Positions 45,191 to 57,710 of a stretch of 64,000 bases of DNA are shown here, piece after piece. The stretch lies in NCBI RefSeq assembly GCF_000350225.1, contig NW_005178587.1, positions 124,001 through 188,000 of the forward strand, in the 5' to 3' direction. Made by a program: the position numbers and the translations under genes. Source of the DNA: Chondrus crispus. Lineage: Eukaryota; Rhodophyta; Florideophyceae; Gigartinales; Gigartinaceae. The stretch's first letter is position 1. Each line of letters begins with the position of its first letter. The notes under the pieces were generated by a model, which saw only the letters and a list, made by a program, of their open reading frames with translations, made no database searches and was not told the origin of the DNA.

Positions 45191-45529
45191 CATTTATAAA
45201 GGGGGTGGCCCTAAGTATTGAACAGAAACCATAAAATAAATGAAAAATATGCTTGCGGTTGGTCGTTTCGACCTGATCGGAGTACGGCGTGACAGCCACG
45301 ATGTGACGAATACAGAGTAGACAATAAAATATCATCATATTCACCGGGCGTCACCGACAGGCCAAATTGTACTTGTTACCCCTGTGGTACAAAAAGGGCA
45401 AAACGTCCAAATTCTTGAACAAGTATCATATTTAGTGCCTCCTCTGATCAATTTATGAGGCTTTTTTCGTGCCACATCAGCATGTGACATGCTGGACGCC
45501 GTCAGTAAAGCCTTGAAGGTCAAGCTATT

Positions 45530-47162
45530 TTAAAGCTTTGCATGCGCTCCCCTCACCGTGAGTGTACGGACACGAGCCTTCTGCCAATCGACCGACACAC
45601 CAAAATTCGCCGCCTGCTTCTCCCATCTCGCCTTCCAAAACGCCAAACCATCACACGCTTTTTTATACTCGCGCCTCCCAGCCTTCATTGCTTTCCGATT
45701 TGCGTCAGCTTCTGCTGTCAGACGTGAGAGAAGACGCTGCCCGTCCTTCGCTGGGATTAAATGCATTGCCCTCTCCGACGTGAGCACCATTTCCCCCTTT
45801 ATTCCGATAAAACCACTGCTCTTCAGCTCCGCATCTGCCCCTAAAGTTTTGGTTTTGCTTTCGCTCCTCTTCCTCTTCAACAATATACACAGTTTTTCAA
45901 CATTTAAAACTTCGCCCACGTTCTTGCTACTTGCAGGCAGAGGGTGAAACAGAAGTTCAGACTTATCCATTGGCCAGGTACGCATCTTTCTAAATGCCGT
46001 CTTGATGTTATCGTCCGTGAATGCCTTTTCAAACGCAAACTTTAGCATGCATCAAAAGTCAAACACATTGTATACATCCAATTTACTTACTTTAGAGGTC
46101 TGCCTAAGAAAATCATTTATTGCCCTCTTGAATAGTGAGAAAAACAACGTCCAATGGTTGACTCTTGCCGGATGTGTATGCTGGTAGAGCGTAAATAACA
46201 ACTCTATTGTCCTCAAACTACCGCAGTACTTCCAAACTCTTATGAGACCGGTACGAATTTTATATGAGGCGTACTCGCCGTCCATTTAAAGTGAGGTCCC
46301 GGACGTGAAAAATAAACTCATATGCCCATTACTTTGTCAACACCACCGAGCTTTTTCCTCGAAGTAAACACAGAGTGGCGTGGAAACAGTCTGCTAAACC
46401 TTCCTGCCACACGTTTCTATCACCCAGAACCTTGCGATAGGGTAAATGTCTTCCCTTAAAAACGAAAAGTGTGGGACCCATTTTCCTGGTAGCGCTGACT
46501 ACTGTCATGGCAGTTTCTCGATGAACATTTAAAAACTGATCGATGTTTATATATTCCGAACCGTAACGACGTAAAATGCGAAGAGATGACGACTTGCTAT
46601 CAACATCCTTGCTGCCTGTTGCCGCCGGTTCGTCGATGTTCTATATTCTCTCTGCGTCGGTTTGATATTTTTCAAAAAGTTTATGTAAGTTAACAAGATG
46701 AGACGTTAAGTTCTCACCATTCATGGAGGCAAATCGAACAGCGTTCTGCCCTGTTGAGCGACAAATTTTGGATGTTCAGGATGCCGCTTTCTGAAGGAAA
46801 GTACAAATTTATGGCCCGTTTGCCCTTTTGAAAGGAAGCCTCTTGCAACCCTCCACATCCATTCCAAGAACGACGATTTCGACAGCATCGCCAAGGTGTT
46901 ATGTAGTTAGTGGTACGCCTCTGTCGGCATATCTACACGGTGTACGAACAATTACATCTTCTCCAAATTCAGTCAGGGCTGGGGCGCGCCCTGTACTGTT
47001 ACTAGAGGCGGATGCTGTCTGTTTCTTGAGTAGGTAGTTTATGGTGGCCAATGAGATGCAGGTGTGGTGGGACACGTTGCGGAACGTTGCTCCTCCCTTC
47101 AACATGTCAACGGCTTTTGAAATGCGGCGCTCATGGCAGCTCAGGGCTGTGCGAGGCTTCAT
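45530..47162 (-). pseudogene. pogo/Tigger-like transposase D, decayed
   Basis: 47162-46899 begins MKPRTALSCHERRISKAVDM and has an N-terminal helix-turn-helix (MLKGGATFRNVSHHTCISLATIN) plus YADRGVPLT. A stretch near 46650-46400 reads NIDEPAATGS (first catalytic Asp, just after a TAG), INIDQFLNVH and GRHLPYRKVLGDRNVW. 46285-46052 has HTHPARVNHWTLFFSLFKRA, where the third Asp region has lost its Asp. 46048-45530 is the C-terminal part (FEKAFTDDNIKTAFRKMRTW) with a Lys-rich tail. The second-Asp segment is not recognisable. It is the most eroded of the four transposases of this type. Confidence 0.75.
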
Positions 47163-48013
47163 TGGATAAGTAAAACGTAAAAGGGATGGAATATGAACTT
47201 GGAAGAGGCAAGGAGTTGTGGAATAAAGCCTTTATTAAGGGAGAGGGGTGTCGTTAAGCTCCAAGATTGGGGCGAAGGTGATGCTGGACATTTTTTGTCA
47301 AGACACATTAGTCTGCCTTCGCTTTTCGTTTTTCATTTTTGGTCATTGGGGCCGCGCACGTGTGGTAAGAAGAGCCGCTGAATAAAAGTAGCGATGACGT
47401 TCTTCCTTCGCCTTCATTGGAAGGGGACCTCCGCGTCCCTATTTGTAGCCTCGCTGCCACCGCGCACTCACTGCGCTCCTTGTCAATGAGTGCTGCTACC
47501 GAGACTACGCTCCCTGAACCTTGGAGCTCACATATCTCACCGCCGCCCTTATTGCCTTATATATATAAAGTGGCTTACATACTACAGATTCGACACCCCT
47601 GCTCGGCGGCCGACCTCCAAGCCTGCTGCTTTCCGGCATACAGCATCTCTTTGGTTAGGTTTGAGCTCGCGATCTTTCAGTGTTTGTTCTCTATTTCTGA
47701 TTCTTATGACCTCATTTCTCTGAGTGTCCAGATCGTTATTTTTGCCCTCTTTTGAGCTTGAAATCTCTGGTATAAATACCGTGCGAAAACATCATGAGGT
47801 CACTGGTATTGAAGGTGTGTTGAAGCGGGGCTAGTGATGACACCGATCGAGCGCCCAACGCGCAACGCTGTCTGGTGAGAGACTTGTCGTGTCTAATTCC
47901 CCGTTCTGGTGAACATCGTTGCCACATTGCCGTTGTGAGCCGTAGGTTCTGACAATTCCCCCCTTTCTTTTTTTGTTGGTTGTCAAACAGCATCATCACT
48001 GAACTTAACAACC
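47163..48013. other. Spacer without recognisable gene
   Basis: Open frames at 47417-47755 and 47736-48011 show no domain. A TATATATATAAAG stretch lies at 47558-47570, but no gene follows it. Confidence 0.45.
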
Positions 48014-51004
48014 TCAGGCAATCACTTCCAAGTTTAGCATCCTTCGCAGCTCATGCAATGTTTGCGTGCTGACGGGCTTCGTCAAGATGTCGGTGATGTT
48101 TCTTCTCGAGTGAACGTAGTAAAGTTGTATGATTTTTGTTTGGATGAGCTCTTTGATGTGATGTGTCTTGATATATGTGTGCTTGTTTCCGGCGGCAACT
48201 TGTTCGCTTTTAGCGAGAGATATTGCTGCTGTACTGTCCGAAAATATCGCGGTGGTGCCATCCACGCTTGGTTGTGATATGGTGAGCGTGTTCCAATTTT
48301 CAAAAGTAAAGGTCGAAGCCATACTACCTGTTTTGAGCATGAAAACATCGCGACGTACTCCGACTCTGCGGATGGCAAATAAATGAGCGTTTGTCGTTGA
48401 CGTTTCCATTGGATAGGGCCCCCATTGACCGATACAACATATCCTGTGGTCGAGTGCCGAGTCTCCCGACAGCCCCCTAGTCGGCATTGACGTGTGCCTG
48501 AAGTGACGCAGCGGTGAAGGCGCCTGGTCGAAAGTGCAATGAAAAGTCAAGCGTTCCAGCGATATATCAAAGAACTCGTTTGAGAAGGAGTTGGTGACGT
48601 TTCGTGGCTGTGTGTGCCTGACGAGTGAGAACGAAAACCGAGAACCATAAGTCAGGGCGAGTGCAGACCGCGAGATATATTAAGTCGCTAACCACAGAGC
48701 TATAGTCGGGATGTTCAGTTGGGTCAAGCATAAATTCATCCTTGTGAGCCGTTGTGAAGTTTGCTTCTGTGGGGAACGGAGTCCATACTGCGTTGCCATG
48801 ATCAAGTCCGCATTTCAATATGTCTTTGGCGTGCCGGGTCTGTCGGACTGTGATTCCCTCGTCTCTGTGTGATATTTCCCATGCGATAAATGTTTGTAGT
48901 TGCCCGAGCAATTTATCGTCAAAAGGTAGTGGAAAGACGATGCTTGATGTCGTTCATTAACGATGCTGAGTTAGATACAAATTTCATGTCATCTACTACC
49001 ACCACGATGATAACCAATTCGATTCCAGATTGTAAAAATAAAACGCGACGATCTATTTTGGAGACAAGAAACCCCCAGTTCATGAGCGTCACACACAAGA
49101 CGGACCCCGGATTTACCCTGCTTGTTTCAAACCGTATAAAGGCTTCAACAAATGGCAGAACATCCCGGGAAATGCCTCAATGCCAGACGAGTCAGTGGGC
49201 TACTCCATAACTATGGGGATGTCAATGTCTCCATAGAGGTACACGTTGCTGATGTCCTCTCCTTCGATAATGTGGTTCTCGCCTGCAACGAAAGCAAGCA
49301 AAAGTCGAATGGCTTTATGGCTTTCAACCGGGCCATATGTGTTGGATGGGTCAAATTCGACGTATGGAATTTGGCGATCACCACTGATACAAGACTGAGC
49401 CTTGTGAAGACTTTTTAGGGATTGTGTGTCTAGTGGCTTGAGCTTAAAGACCCAAGTAAAAGGAACCGAGCGCACATCGTGTGTGCGAGGAACGTATTTC
49501 GAAGTGACTCTGTCTCGAAGGGCTTTGTGTTGGCGATCATTGGCTTCTCGCCACTCGGGGAAAATGATCGCTTCACGAAACGTTCGAGGTATTTGAGGGT
49601 CGGAGCGAAGATACTTTGGTAGATGCTTGTCGAGCTGGCGACGGTGATTTTGGTTGTGGAAGAGTCCACTGGGAAGCACAGACGCAAATGCTTGCAAGGC
49701 TGTAATGAGAACCTCTTCTGCAGTACTATATGAATTTTTGAGGCTTTCTGTTTGCTTTGTCTTGCAATGCCATCAAGAAGTGATTCCACACCAGGTGGCC
49801 TTTGTTCGTCAAATGGCCGAAAGTCTTGTGCTCTCGTGATAATAATTGACTTCGTGTGTGGGATGTAAATGCGGAGCAGCGTTTCATCTCTTTGCATTCT
49901 CACGAAGTGACCATGTACTGCGCGGGTGTTTAGCTTCTTGTTTGGAGCAGTGTCTGAGCGATATCGGAAAGCAAATCTGGGCTGCCTGAATACCGGTACC
50001 TTATATAAGCGAATTATTGTCCTTGGTTTCCAGAAGAGCATAGGGATGTAGCCTTGTACATGCGAGGCCAAAAGCCGGCTTCGAAGCCAGTTAGCAGGAT
50101 TCATGGTCTCAGCCCATAAAATGTAGGGCACCTTTGAGGCGAAAAGGAGAACTCGGGTGAAGGCCCAAAACTCATGATTGAGTCGCTCTGCAGTACCGTT
50201 ACTTATGGACGTACGGTGGAGGCCGCTCCAGTTTGATCCCATGCTCCACACAGAACTGTTCTTCAGTACTACTCATGATTCCCCAGCGCCATCAAGGCGA
50301 ATTTTGCGAAAAGAGTAACCGGTGTCAAGTCAGTCTCCGTCTTGTACTGAATCAGGTACTTCGGCAAGTCAGATTCCTTGTTGAGGAAAACTACATCAGA
50401 CTTGGAAGTGGATAAGTCTAGGAAATATAAGGAGTATATAATTCCTCCCGTTGATGCTGTAACAGGACCGGCGATTTCCGTGTGTACAAGCTCAAGAGGA
50501 TAGATAATTGTGTCGAGAGTGTGTGTGACTTTGGCTCGACGTGCTTTTCCAAGTTGGCATAGAACACAAGGCCAGCTTTCTAGTGTGCTTCCTGAAAATT
50601 ACAGTATATCCTAGAAGGTCTGAGCAAGGCGAAGATACCTTGAAGGACTCTGGTGACTATTGCGGTTATGCCATCCAGGAGTTTGTAGTTGTAGAGAGGT
50701 GATATGTGACGATTTCGTTCTTGCGCGGAAGACTGTACTGAAGTGGCACAGATTAGACAATGAGGAATCTTCATTCCTGCAGAATGTTCATATGTCTGCG
50801 TTAAATTCAATGCCTAATTTTGACCTTTCTGCATGTCCATCTTGTACAATCCCCCTGCGTCTTCGTATCAAAGACAGTCTTTTGTGTATTCTTTCTGTAT
50901 ATTCGGCAAGAACTAGTATTCGTGTTTTCATCAGTTTTGAAGAGAATGTCGAATGACTTAGAGAAGTAGTGGACCGATAAGATGCTCTCAATGAAATTTA
51001 GCAC
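48014..51004 (-). pseudogene. Second Ty1/Copia element, pol only, 5'-truncated
   Basis: Minus-strand pieces run from about 51004: a protease/pre-integrase stretch (FDILFKTDENTNTSSC), a finger end near 50560 (CVLCQLGKARRAKVTH), integrase (LVHTEIAGPV, NGTAERLNHEFW), RT (TWVFKLKPLDTQSL, KAIRLLLAFVAGEN, YLYGDIDIPIVME), a variant catalytic VVDDMKFVSNS near 48990, then ISHRDEGITVRQTRHAKDIL and the RNase H end (FSDSTAAISLAKSEQ, HSRRNITDILTKPVS). The first integrase Asp reads Glu. No gag, no LTR. It differs clearly from the Copia element at 31120-36709, so it is another family. Confidence 0.85.
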
Positions 51005-51067
51005 ATGATAGTGTAGTATAACCCCCCCTTGGGCTTTAAATTAGATTAGATCAAAAACTAGATCAGC

Positions 51068-51094
51068 TACTGTAGAGCTCGACGCTCTACAGTA
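51068..51094. repeat. 27-bp palindrome (11-nt arms)
   Basis: TACTGTAGAGC, TCGAC, GCTCTACAGTA. A second stem, TACTGTCAGC with GCTGACAGTA, follows at about 51149-51175. Both lie just before the Gypsy 5' LTR. Confidence 0.8.
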
Positions 51095-51199
51095 CTGCCG
51101 CGCTGGCCACGTGTACCTCCCGGGTACAGGGCGCACGCGCACACACGTGTACTGTCAGCTGCGATTGCTGACAGTATTGTGCAGGCCGACCTGCACTAC

Positions 51200-51625
51200 T
51201 GTAGTGTTATGATAGAATACTTTGAATATGAAATATGGATCGGATCGGCGGCGGTGTAGGGGGACAAGCACGGACTTGTCCTCAACCGACGGCCAAGGTC
51301 AGTCCGCCCAGCCTATTTTAACTACGCGCCTTCGCCTTCGCGCGCGTTAGGAGAAAGGGAGCGGGTAGGGGACACACGCGTGCGCGAGCCAGCCTAGATC
51401 CGCCTCCGCCCGTCAGCGCTGGTACGTTACCCAGCGCTTCTCCCGGGCGTCGAGGCGTAGATCGGCCCGCGCGTACGCTCGTCCCCAACCGTCCCGCTCT
51501 ACCATACCGCTACCACGGCCCGCTTCCCTGCCTCGTTAGCTGGTGCTTCACCCGTCTTCCCGTTCGAACGGGTCCACGTCGGACTGCGCATACACCCTCA
51601 GTCGTCTGGGGGTGTTTATGCTACA
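51200..51625 (+). repeat. Gypsy chromovirus 5' LTR
   Basis: Begins TGTAGTGTTATGATAG and ends TTTATGCTACA, so the termini TGTAG and CTACA are inverted repeats as in a canonical LTR. A related LTR is at 30029-30464. It is followed at 51627 by TGGTCTCCCGACC, a plausible tRNA primer-binding site. No 3' LTR was found before the end of the window. Confidence 0.75.
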
Positions 51626-51626
51626 G

Positions 51627-51639
51627 TGGTCTCCCGACC
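51627..51639 (+). other. Candidate primer-binding site (TGGTCTCCCGACC)
   Basis: One base after the LTR end and starting with TGG, complementary to the CCA end of a tRNA. The tRNA species was not identified. Confidence 0.5.
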
Positions 51640-51704
51640 TAGAAGACCGCGGAGTTCGAACTTCGAGAAGACATCTGTTTCCCTCTGCGTCCGATCGCGT
51701 TGAG

Positions 51705-54206
51705 ATGAGCCAAGACTACGAGCCCTCGATCCGCTCCGAAGCGGCGGATCCGAGTCCGGCCGCGATGCAGTCCCCATCCGCCCCATCGGGCAACGGCGAC
51801 CCTGGTACTCGAGACCGCGAACCGTCGCCGGGGTCCTCCGAAGAACAGGCGGCGGCGATGTTCGACCACATAGCCGAATATATCGAGGAAGTTCGCACTT
51901 CCCTCCGTGTCGATGTATCGGATGCCGTATACACACGATGTATGGCCGAACTCCGCTCCCTACGTGAAGGGAGGTTCGATAGAGTAACGCAGTCCCTCGA
52001 GAATCTCCGAGCCCTAATCGACGAGCTACACTCGCTGTTAGTGCTCGTGGAAGATTCCCGTCTCGCATCGCCCGGACAGTCCGAGCAAGGTCATCCCGAG
52101 AGGTCGACCCCTGTGAGGCGACCTGAGGATCGAACCTCCCCATCCGCGGAACAGTTGGGTGCGTTCGCGCACCTCTCCGCCGAGCTCAACGCCACATGTG
52201 GGCGTGCCCGTGACATGGAACGTACCATGGCCGAAAGGCTACCCGGTGCCCCCTCCAGAGGGCCCGGTGGTGCCGTACCTCCGGGTGCAGCCGCGCCACA
52301 AGGATAGCGCCCGACTGGGGTCTACCCCAGTCGCGGCGCAGAAGAGAGACGATCCCCGACGGACGCCAACGTGGCGTCCGAAACCCAAGCTCTGCCCCTG
52401 CCCCCGGAAGCAGGTGGCAGACCGTACGGGTGCCGTATCCCGACGACCCCGACCGTGGAGGAGCCGCCCGCGGATCCGGAGGACCGATGTTCTCCGTAGA
52501 CCCCCGCTGGGGCGGCTACCCGCCGGCGGACTACGCTGAGCATCCAGGTCCGGTGGACGCTCGTAGGCTACCGGTCACCCCCTTTGGAACGCTGGGTCCC
52601 GCTGAACCCGGGCTCGAGCCGGTGCATACGATAATTCAAGATTTCAGCGCCGTCGCTAACTATCGTATGTACCGCTTAGATAACCTTCGGGGCTCGTTAC
52701 CTCGGGTGAAGCGGGACGGATCGCGAAGTACGTCCAACGCTGCCGTGGGATCTGTCCCACGATGAGGAGCTTTGACAGTACGGACCCGATCCAGCTCCTA
52801 CCGTTCTTGAAGGATATTCGAATAACCTTCAACTCGCAACACCTGACCGAAGGTGTTGCGGTGAGACTCCTCGCGCACTTCTTAGAGCGCGACGCGGAGC
52901 GCCTGTATACGAGTTATACGATTCGTGGCCTCCGCGCCGGCTCACTTCACGACGAAGTGAGTTGGCCGGGTCTCGTGAATCAATTCTTGAAACGCTACCT
53001 AACTGACGACGTGTTAGGTGAAGCGTACGATGCTGTCGCTACGGCGTGACAACAATCTCACGAAACGGAGAACACGTTCGCGGACCGGCTCGAAACGGCC
53101 GCGTTCCGATGCACTGCGGTGTTTTCCGAACAGTCCCTCGCGCATTACTTCGTGCGGGGACTTGCACCGGCAACCCGTGCCGCAGTATCCGAAACTGTGC
53201 AAAGGTTGCCAGGCAGTCAGAGGACTGATCTTCCGACCATCCGCCGTATCGCCACGGCGGAAGGTACAACGTACCGCGCTCGGCGCGGTTTACATCTGCC
53301 GGATTCGAAACCGGCAGGGAGGGCTGGCAGGACTACGAAGTCCGCCACAACAAGTTCGCCCGCCTCGACCCTCCATATCTGGGAGGATGAGTGGCAGGCC
53401 GACCCTGTCCTCATTACGCAAGGAGCAGGGCCCGTGAGGGCACGAACACCCTCACCGATGTCGACTGGAACGACATCGAGTTTCGCGACCGCATTTACGG
53501 CCACTCTAAGAGTGGCAAGGGGTACGAACCTCCGCGTCGCAGAGCCCGACATATCGAAACAAGATGCAGGAGGCGAGACTCCTCGCGTGCCCCTCCTCAC
53601 CGATGAGGAGGCGCATCACGCGGCGACTTTCGCCTCAACAGACGGCAGCGCGTACGTGTGCTGGCTATGCCGTACGTACGGACACGTCATGTACGCCTGT
53701 CCGTTCCTGTCGCCGGAGCAACGGATGTTCACGGCGTACAGGAACTACCGCTACCAGATGGAGAAGCGCCCCGGGGTGCGCAATCTCCTCCGGCAAGCGG
53801 TCGGCGAAGGTCGTCCTCCGCGTCAAGGTTACCCGAATCGGTCGTGTGGGGGCGCCCGCTTCGCTCCCCGTGGAGGCGGGTATCGTCGTACCGAACTCGA
53901 TCGTCGGGATCGGCCCGACTACCGCCAGGCCGACACAAGGTACCCCCGCCAAGAAGGGAGAGGGGACCGAGACCGTTCTCGGTTACCCAACAGGTACAGA
54001 ACGCGATAATGTACATGCAAGATTGGGTAGAGGGTTCGTATCCTCTACTCGCGGAGAGACAAGACGGAGAACCGGTTCTCTTTGTCCCACAGATCCTGCG
54101 ACGCCCGGACGCCGCAGCTCAAGGTCAGGAAGTACCCGAGTACTTTGCCGATGACGCGCGGCCGCCGTCTAGGAGCTATAGTAGCTCCTATAGCAACGGT
54201 AGTTAG
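51705..54206 (+). pseudogene. Gypsy chromovirus gag
   Basis: From the ATG at 51705 it has an acidic/coiled N-terminus (FDHIAEYIEEVRTSLRVDV) to a TAG at 52305. Frame changes near 52430 and 52690-52770 lead to the capsid core (DPIQLLPFLKDIRITFNSQH, VNQFLKRYLTDDVLGEAYD). A TGA at 53047 interrupts the frame, which continues to SLAHYFVRGLAPATR, the zinc knuckle CWLCRTYGHVMYAC near 53660-53700 and an Arg-rich tail. A last frame change near 53990 gives VQNAIMYMQDWVEG and the end at 54206. Two stops and at least three shifts mean it cannot make an intact Gag. The copy at 15693-15906 shares the coiled part. Confidence 0.85.
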
Positions 54207-54358
54207 AAAAAAGGGTAAAGACGGTTACGTACACGCGGTCGCGTGAGCCGTCTTTTCCCCACGAACTAGACCGGTCCCCGCGTGCTCGCCAAGGACAAGG
54301 GGGGTATTGTCCGATAATACATCCCCCGCTATCGGAGTCGAGCACGGGGACTCCAGTA

Positions 54359-55486
54359 ATGTCGACATTGCAGGAGAAACCCAACACCGAGGCCCACGTA
54401 GACCCGATGTTGGAAGAAAGCATCACCGGGACACCGGACGTCCCAGTGACACGCCACAAGCGTGACGGGGGTAACAACGACTGACACGAGTCGGTCGACC
54501 TCCTGACCTCCTTGAGCCCAAGGTCGCCGGCGAAATGTCCGCCTCGTACGGACTCCAGCACCGGGACGGGCGTCACTGAGACGCGAACGTCCCCCGAGTC
54601 GAGCCGAAAGAAACGTAAGAGGGGCCAACGCCGAAGTCGAAGGCCCCGGCGGAACGACCTCACCGATAAGGTCGTGCCCAAGGTGGTCGATGGCCTCGTA
54701 TGCCTTATGACATCAAAAATATACAACGTCTTGGGCTCCGTGGCAACCGGAAGCAACGCGTTTAAGCCCCACACGATCGCTTTCGACACGTGCTCGGGCT
54801 ACAACTTGGTGAGGAAGGCCAACCTCCCTCCCGATTGGGCCCGCTACGTATTACGGGACGCGCTATTACCCCGCCTGGCTGGCGCGAACAGTAACCCGCT
54901 TCAACTTACGGCGGTCGTCCGCCTCGCATTCCAGTTGCGGAACACGACGTTCCGCATACCTTTCGTAGTGGCCGAACAACTCGCTTTTCCCGTTCTACTT
55001 CGGACCGCGTTCATCGATGCTCAGGTACGCAGCATCGACATCGACGGACAGAAGCTCGAACTTCGTCACGGTGGCTCGGTAGCCATCGTCGATGGGAAGG
55101 GGGAACCCACTCCCCCTACCAGGCGATACGGTCGCCAAACGAGTCGGTCGGAGGTACGCGACGAGGCCCGGCAGGCGTTCCAAATCGCCCGCTGGGTTAC
55201 CATCCCCGCGATGTCGCAAGCCCGTGTGCGTGTGACAACCGTGGGGAGGGGCCTCGTGTTCCTGGAGCCCAAGCCCTCACTCCAACACCGACATGGAGTG
55301 AGGCTGACGAATGGCGTCGCGGAAGTCCTGCCGAACCAGACATTCGAAGTCATCGTCGCGAACTTCTCGCGGCGGGAGAGGCGGCTTCCGAAGCACACCG
55401 TCTTGGGATACGCGAGCGCAACCCCCTCGCGATCCTCACGCCGGAACGCCGAGTCGCCGAGGGGATCGCGCACGCGTTGCACCTGA
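54359..55486 (+). pseudogene. Gypsy chromovirus aspartic protease
   Basis: From the ATG at 54359 (MSTLQEKPNTEAHVDPM) through a TGA at 54482 to a long open stretch. The active site reads TIAFDTCSGYNLVRK (the D-T-G-S of the family appears as D-T-C-S), followed by FPVLLRTAFIDA and a C-terminal domain with LPNQTFEVIVANFS and HTVLGYA. A frame change near 55440 leads into the RT-bearing frame. Whether Cys for Gly in the active site abolishes activity cannot be said. Confidence 0.75.
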
Positions 55487-55652
55487 CCGACTTGACCGAT
55501 CAAGTCAGAGAGGCAGGAGCTGGCCGATCCAACTCCGACAATAAGACAACCGCTGAGAATGGAAGGGTTGACGCAGACGAACGGTCACCTATATCTCAAC
55601 CGACGGCGGAAGGTACTGTACCCCCCAGCAGAAGGATCCCGAAAATCCACCG

Positions 55653-57710
55653 ATGGAGTGGGAAAAAGAGATTGACTTGTCATACATCGACGATGACAAG
55701 CTCAGTGGCCACGTGCTCGAGATGCTCCGTAAGCACTCAAATCTGTGGAGCGGTGCGCTCGGAACGATCCAAGCCACGGAGCACCGCATTCCCCTCGAAC
55801 CGGGCACGAAACCGATTCGTTCGATGCCCTATCGGAAGGGCCCCGCCATGCGCGAATTGGTCGCGAAGGAGGTCAACAAGATTTTGAACGCAGGGGTTAT
55901 CGAGCCCGCGAGCACCGAATGGGCGTCCCTGGTGGTACTCGTACCGAAGAAAGACGGTTCTCTTTGGTTCTGCGTGGACTATCAGCGCCTCAACGCGAAG
56001 ACTGCAGCGGATTCGTATCCGCTGCCCCGTATGGACGACTGCATCGACTCGTTAGGAGATGCAGCCGTCTTTGCGACGTTGGACTGCAATTCCGGTTATT
56101 GGCAGATCCCGGTCGCTCCGGCGGACCGGGATAGGACTACTTTCACGACACATATGGGTACGTACCGCCGTTTACGCATGCCGTTTGGACTAAGAGGGGC
56201 ACCGGCCACCTTCCAACGTGCTCTCGACATCATAATCTCCGGAGTCCGCTGGCAAATATGCCTCGTCTATCTCGATGACGTTATCGTGTTCTCGCGTACG
56301 GACGCAGAACACACAAGGCATCTCGATACCGTCTTGAGCTTGTTGCGGAGTGACGGCATCTCCCTCAAGCTCAAGAAGTGCAGCTTCTTCCGCCCGAAGG
56401 TGCACTACATGGGGCACGTTATATCCGCAGGTAAGTTGAGCGTGGCTGATACGGCAGCCAACGCCTTCAAGACGTTCACGTTCCCGAGGACGCTGACGCA
56501 GGTGCGCTCGTTCGTCGAGGCGTGTAACGTATACCGCCGATTCGTTAAGGGGTGCGCGAAGATAGCGCGTCCTCTGACCGACATGACGCGCAAGGATTCG
56601 GATCCTGACTTCTACAACCCCACCGAGGCGCAACTTCAGGCGTTCGAGAACCTTAAGAAGTGCATGATCGCTCTGCCGATCCTCGCCTTGCCCCGGCACA
56701 GTCGTCCGTACCTGATAGCCACCGATGCGCGTGCCTACCAACTCGGCTGCACCTTACTTCAGGAGCACGAAGAGCCGAACGACTGGCGCCCCGTGGGGTA
56801 TTGGTCGTACTCACTGTCCGACAGTGAGCGCAACTACAGCGCTACCGAACGCGAGTGCTTCGCCGTAGTGTGGGCCGTCCGCACACTACGTCCGTACGTA
56901 GAAGGCACGAAGTTCACCGTACGGACGGACCATGACGCCCTCCGATGGCTCATGGCCCTCACCGAGAGTTCCGGAAGACTCACCCGGTGGCGGCTACGTC
57001 TGGCTGAATACGATTTCACCATTCAGTACCGCCCCGGACGCGGGCATCAGGTGCCCGATGCCCTGTCACGACTCGTGTCGCCGAAGGTCGCCGATGACCC
57101 TCGCCCCACCGTCGAGATGGATGACGACATCCCCACTTTCGACGGGAGCACGACAGTTCGAGACGTATCGAATGAGCTCGCGGACCACGCTTGTACCGCG
57201 AGCTGTGATCATCAGGCCGTCCATGTCTTCGTAAGGACACGGAACCAAGCCCAAGCCCAAACAAGGTCGCGCGTCCGGACGCGCGACGAACCGCGAGGCG
57301 ACGACGACCCTGCTTTCCAAGGACCCATTTCGTTTTGGGAGGAGAACGACGAGTTCGACGCCGCCCACATCCAGTGCGCCGAAGAACCAGAGGCGGGCGC
57401 GCTCGGCACTCCGGTCCCCGCACCGCAGGACGACCTTTCGGCCCCTCTTACGATAGAGGAGATAGCCGAGAAGCAACGCGTGGATGACTTCTGCCAGACC
57501 GTTTTGGCACGACAGTCAGCGTCCCAGGACTCCGCGTTCTTCGAAGACCACCAAGGGGTGCTCAAACGGAGACACCCCTTCGACCCTGACATCGTACAGG
57601 TGGTGGTACCTCGGACGCTCTGCGCCAGGCTCCTTTGCCTGTGCTACAACCCGGACATCGCGGGGAACCCGGGCCAGAACCGTATGTACTACGCACTTCG
57701 ACGCGAGTAA
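55653..57710 (+). pseudogene. Gypsy reverse transcriptase and RNase H
   Basis: A 685-residue unbroken frame. The RT has YRKGPAMRELVAKEV, LVPKKDGSLWFCVDYQRLN, the FATLDCNSGYWQIPV palm Asp, TFTTHMGTYRRLRMPFGL and the catalytic LVYLDDVIVFS (56265-56295). RNase H has LIATDARAYQLGCTL, YSATERECFAVVWAV, VRTDHDALRWLM and DALSRL. An acidic linker follows, then the integrase zinc-binding start with a damaged H-H (CYNPDIAGNPGQNRMYYAL). A TAA at 57708-57710 ends the frame, which reads on as YWAHLAADV in the same frame. RT and RNase H motifs look complete, so this part decayed least. Confidence 0.95.

Noticed and set aside
44670-45344. 224-codon minus-strand frame through the dispersed repeat and hairpin
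   Set aside because: The two genomic copies of the repeat differ by indels that break this frame, so it is not under protein selection.
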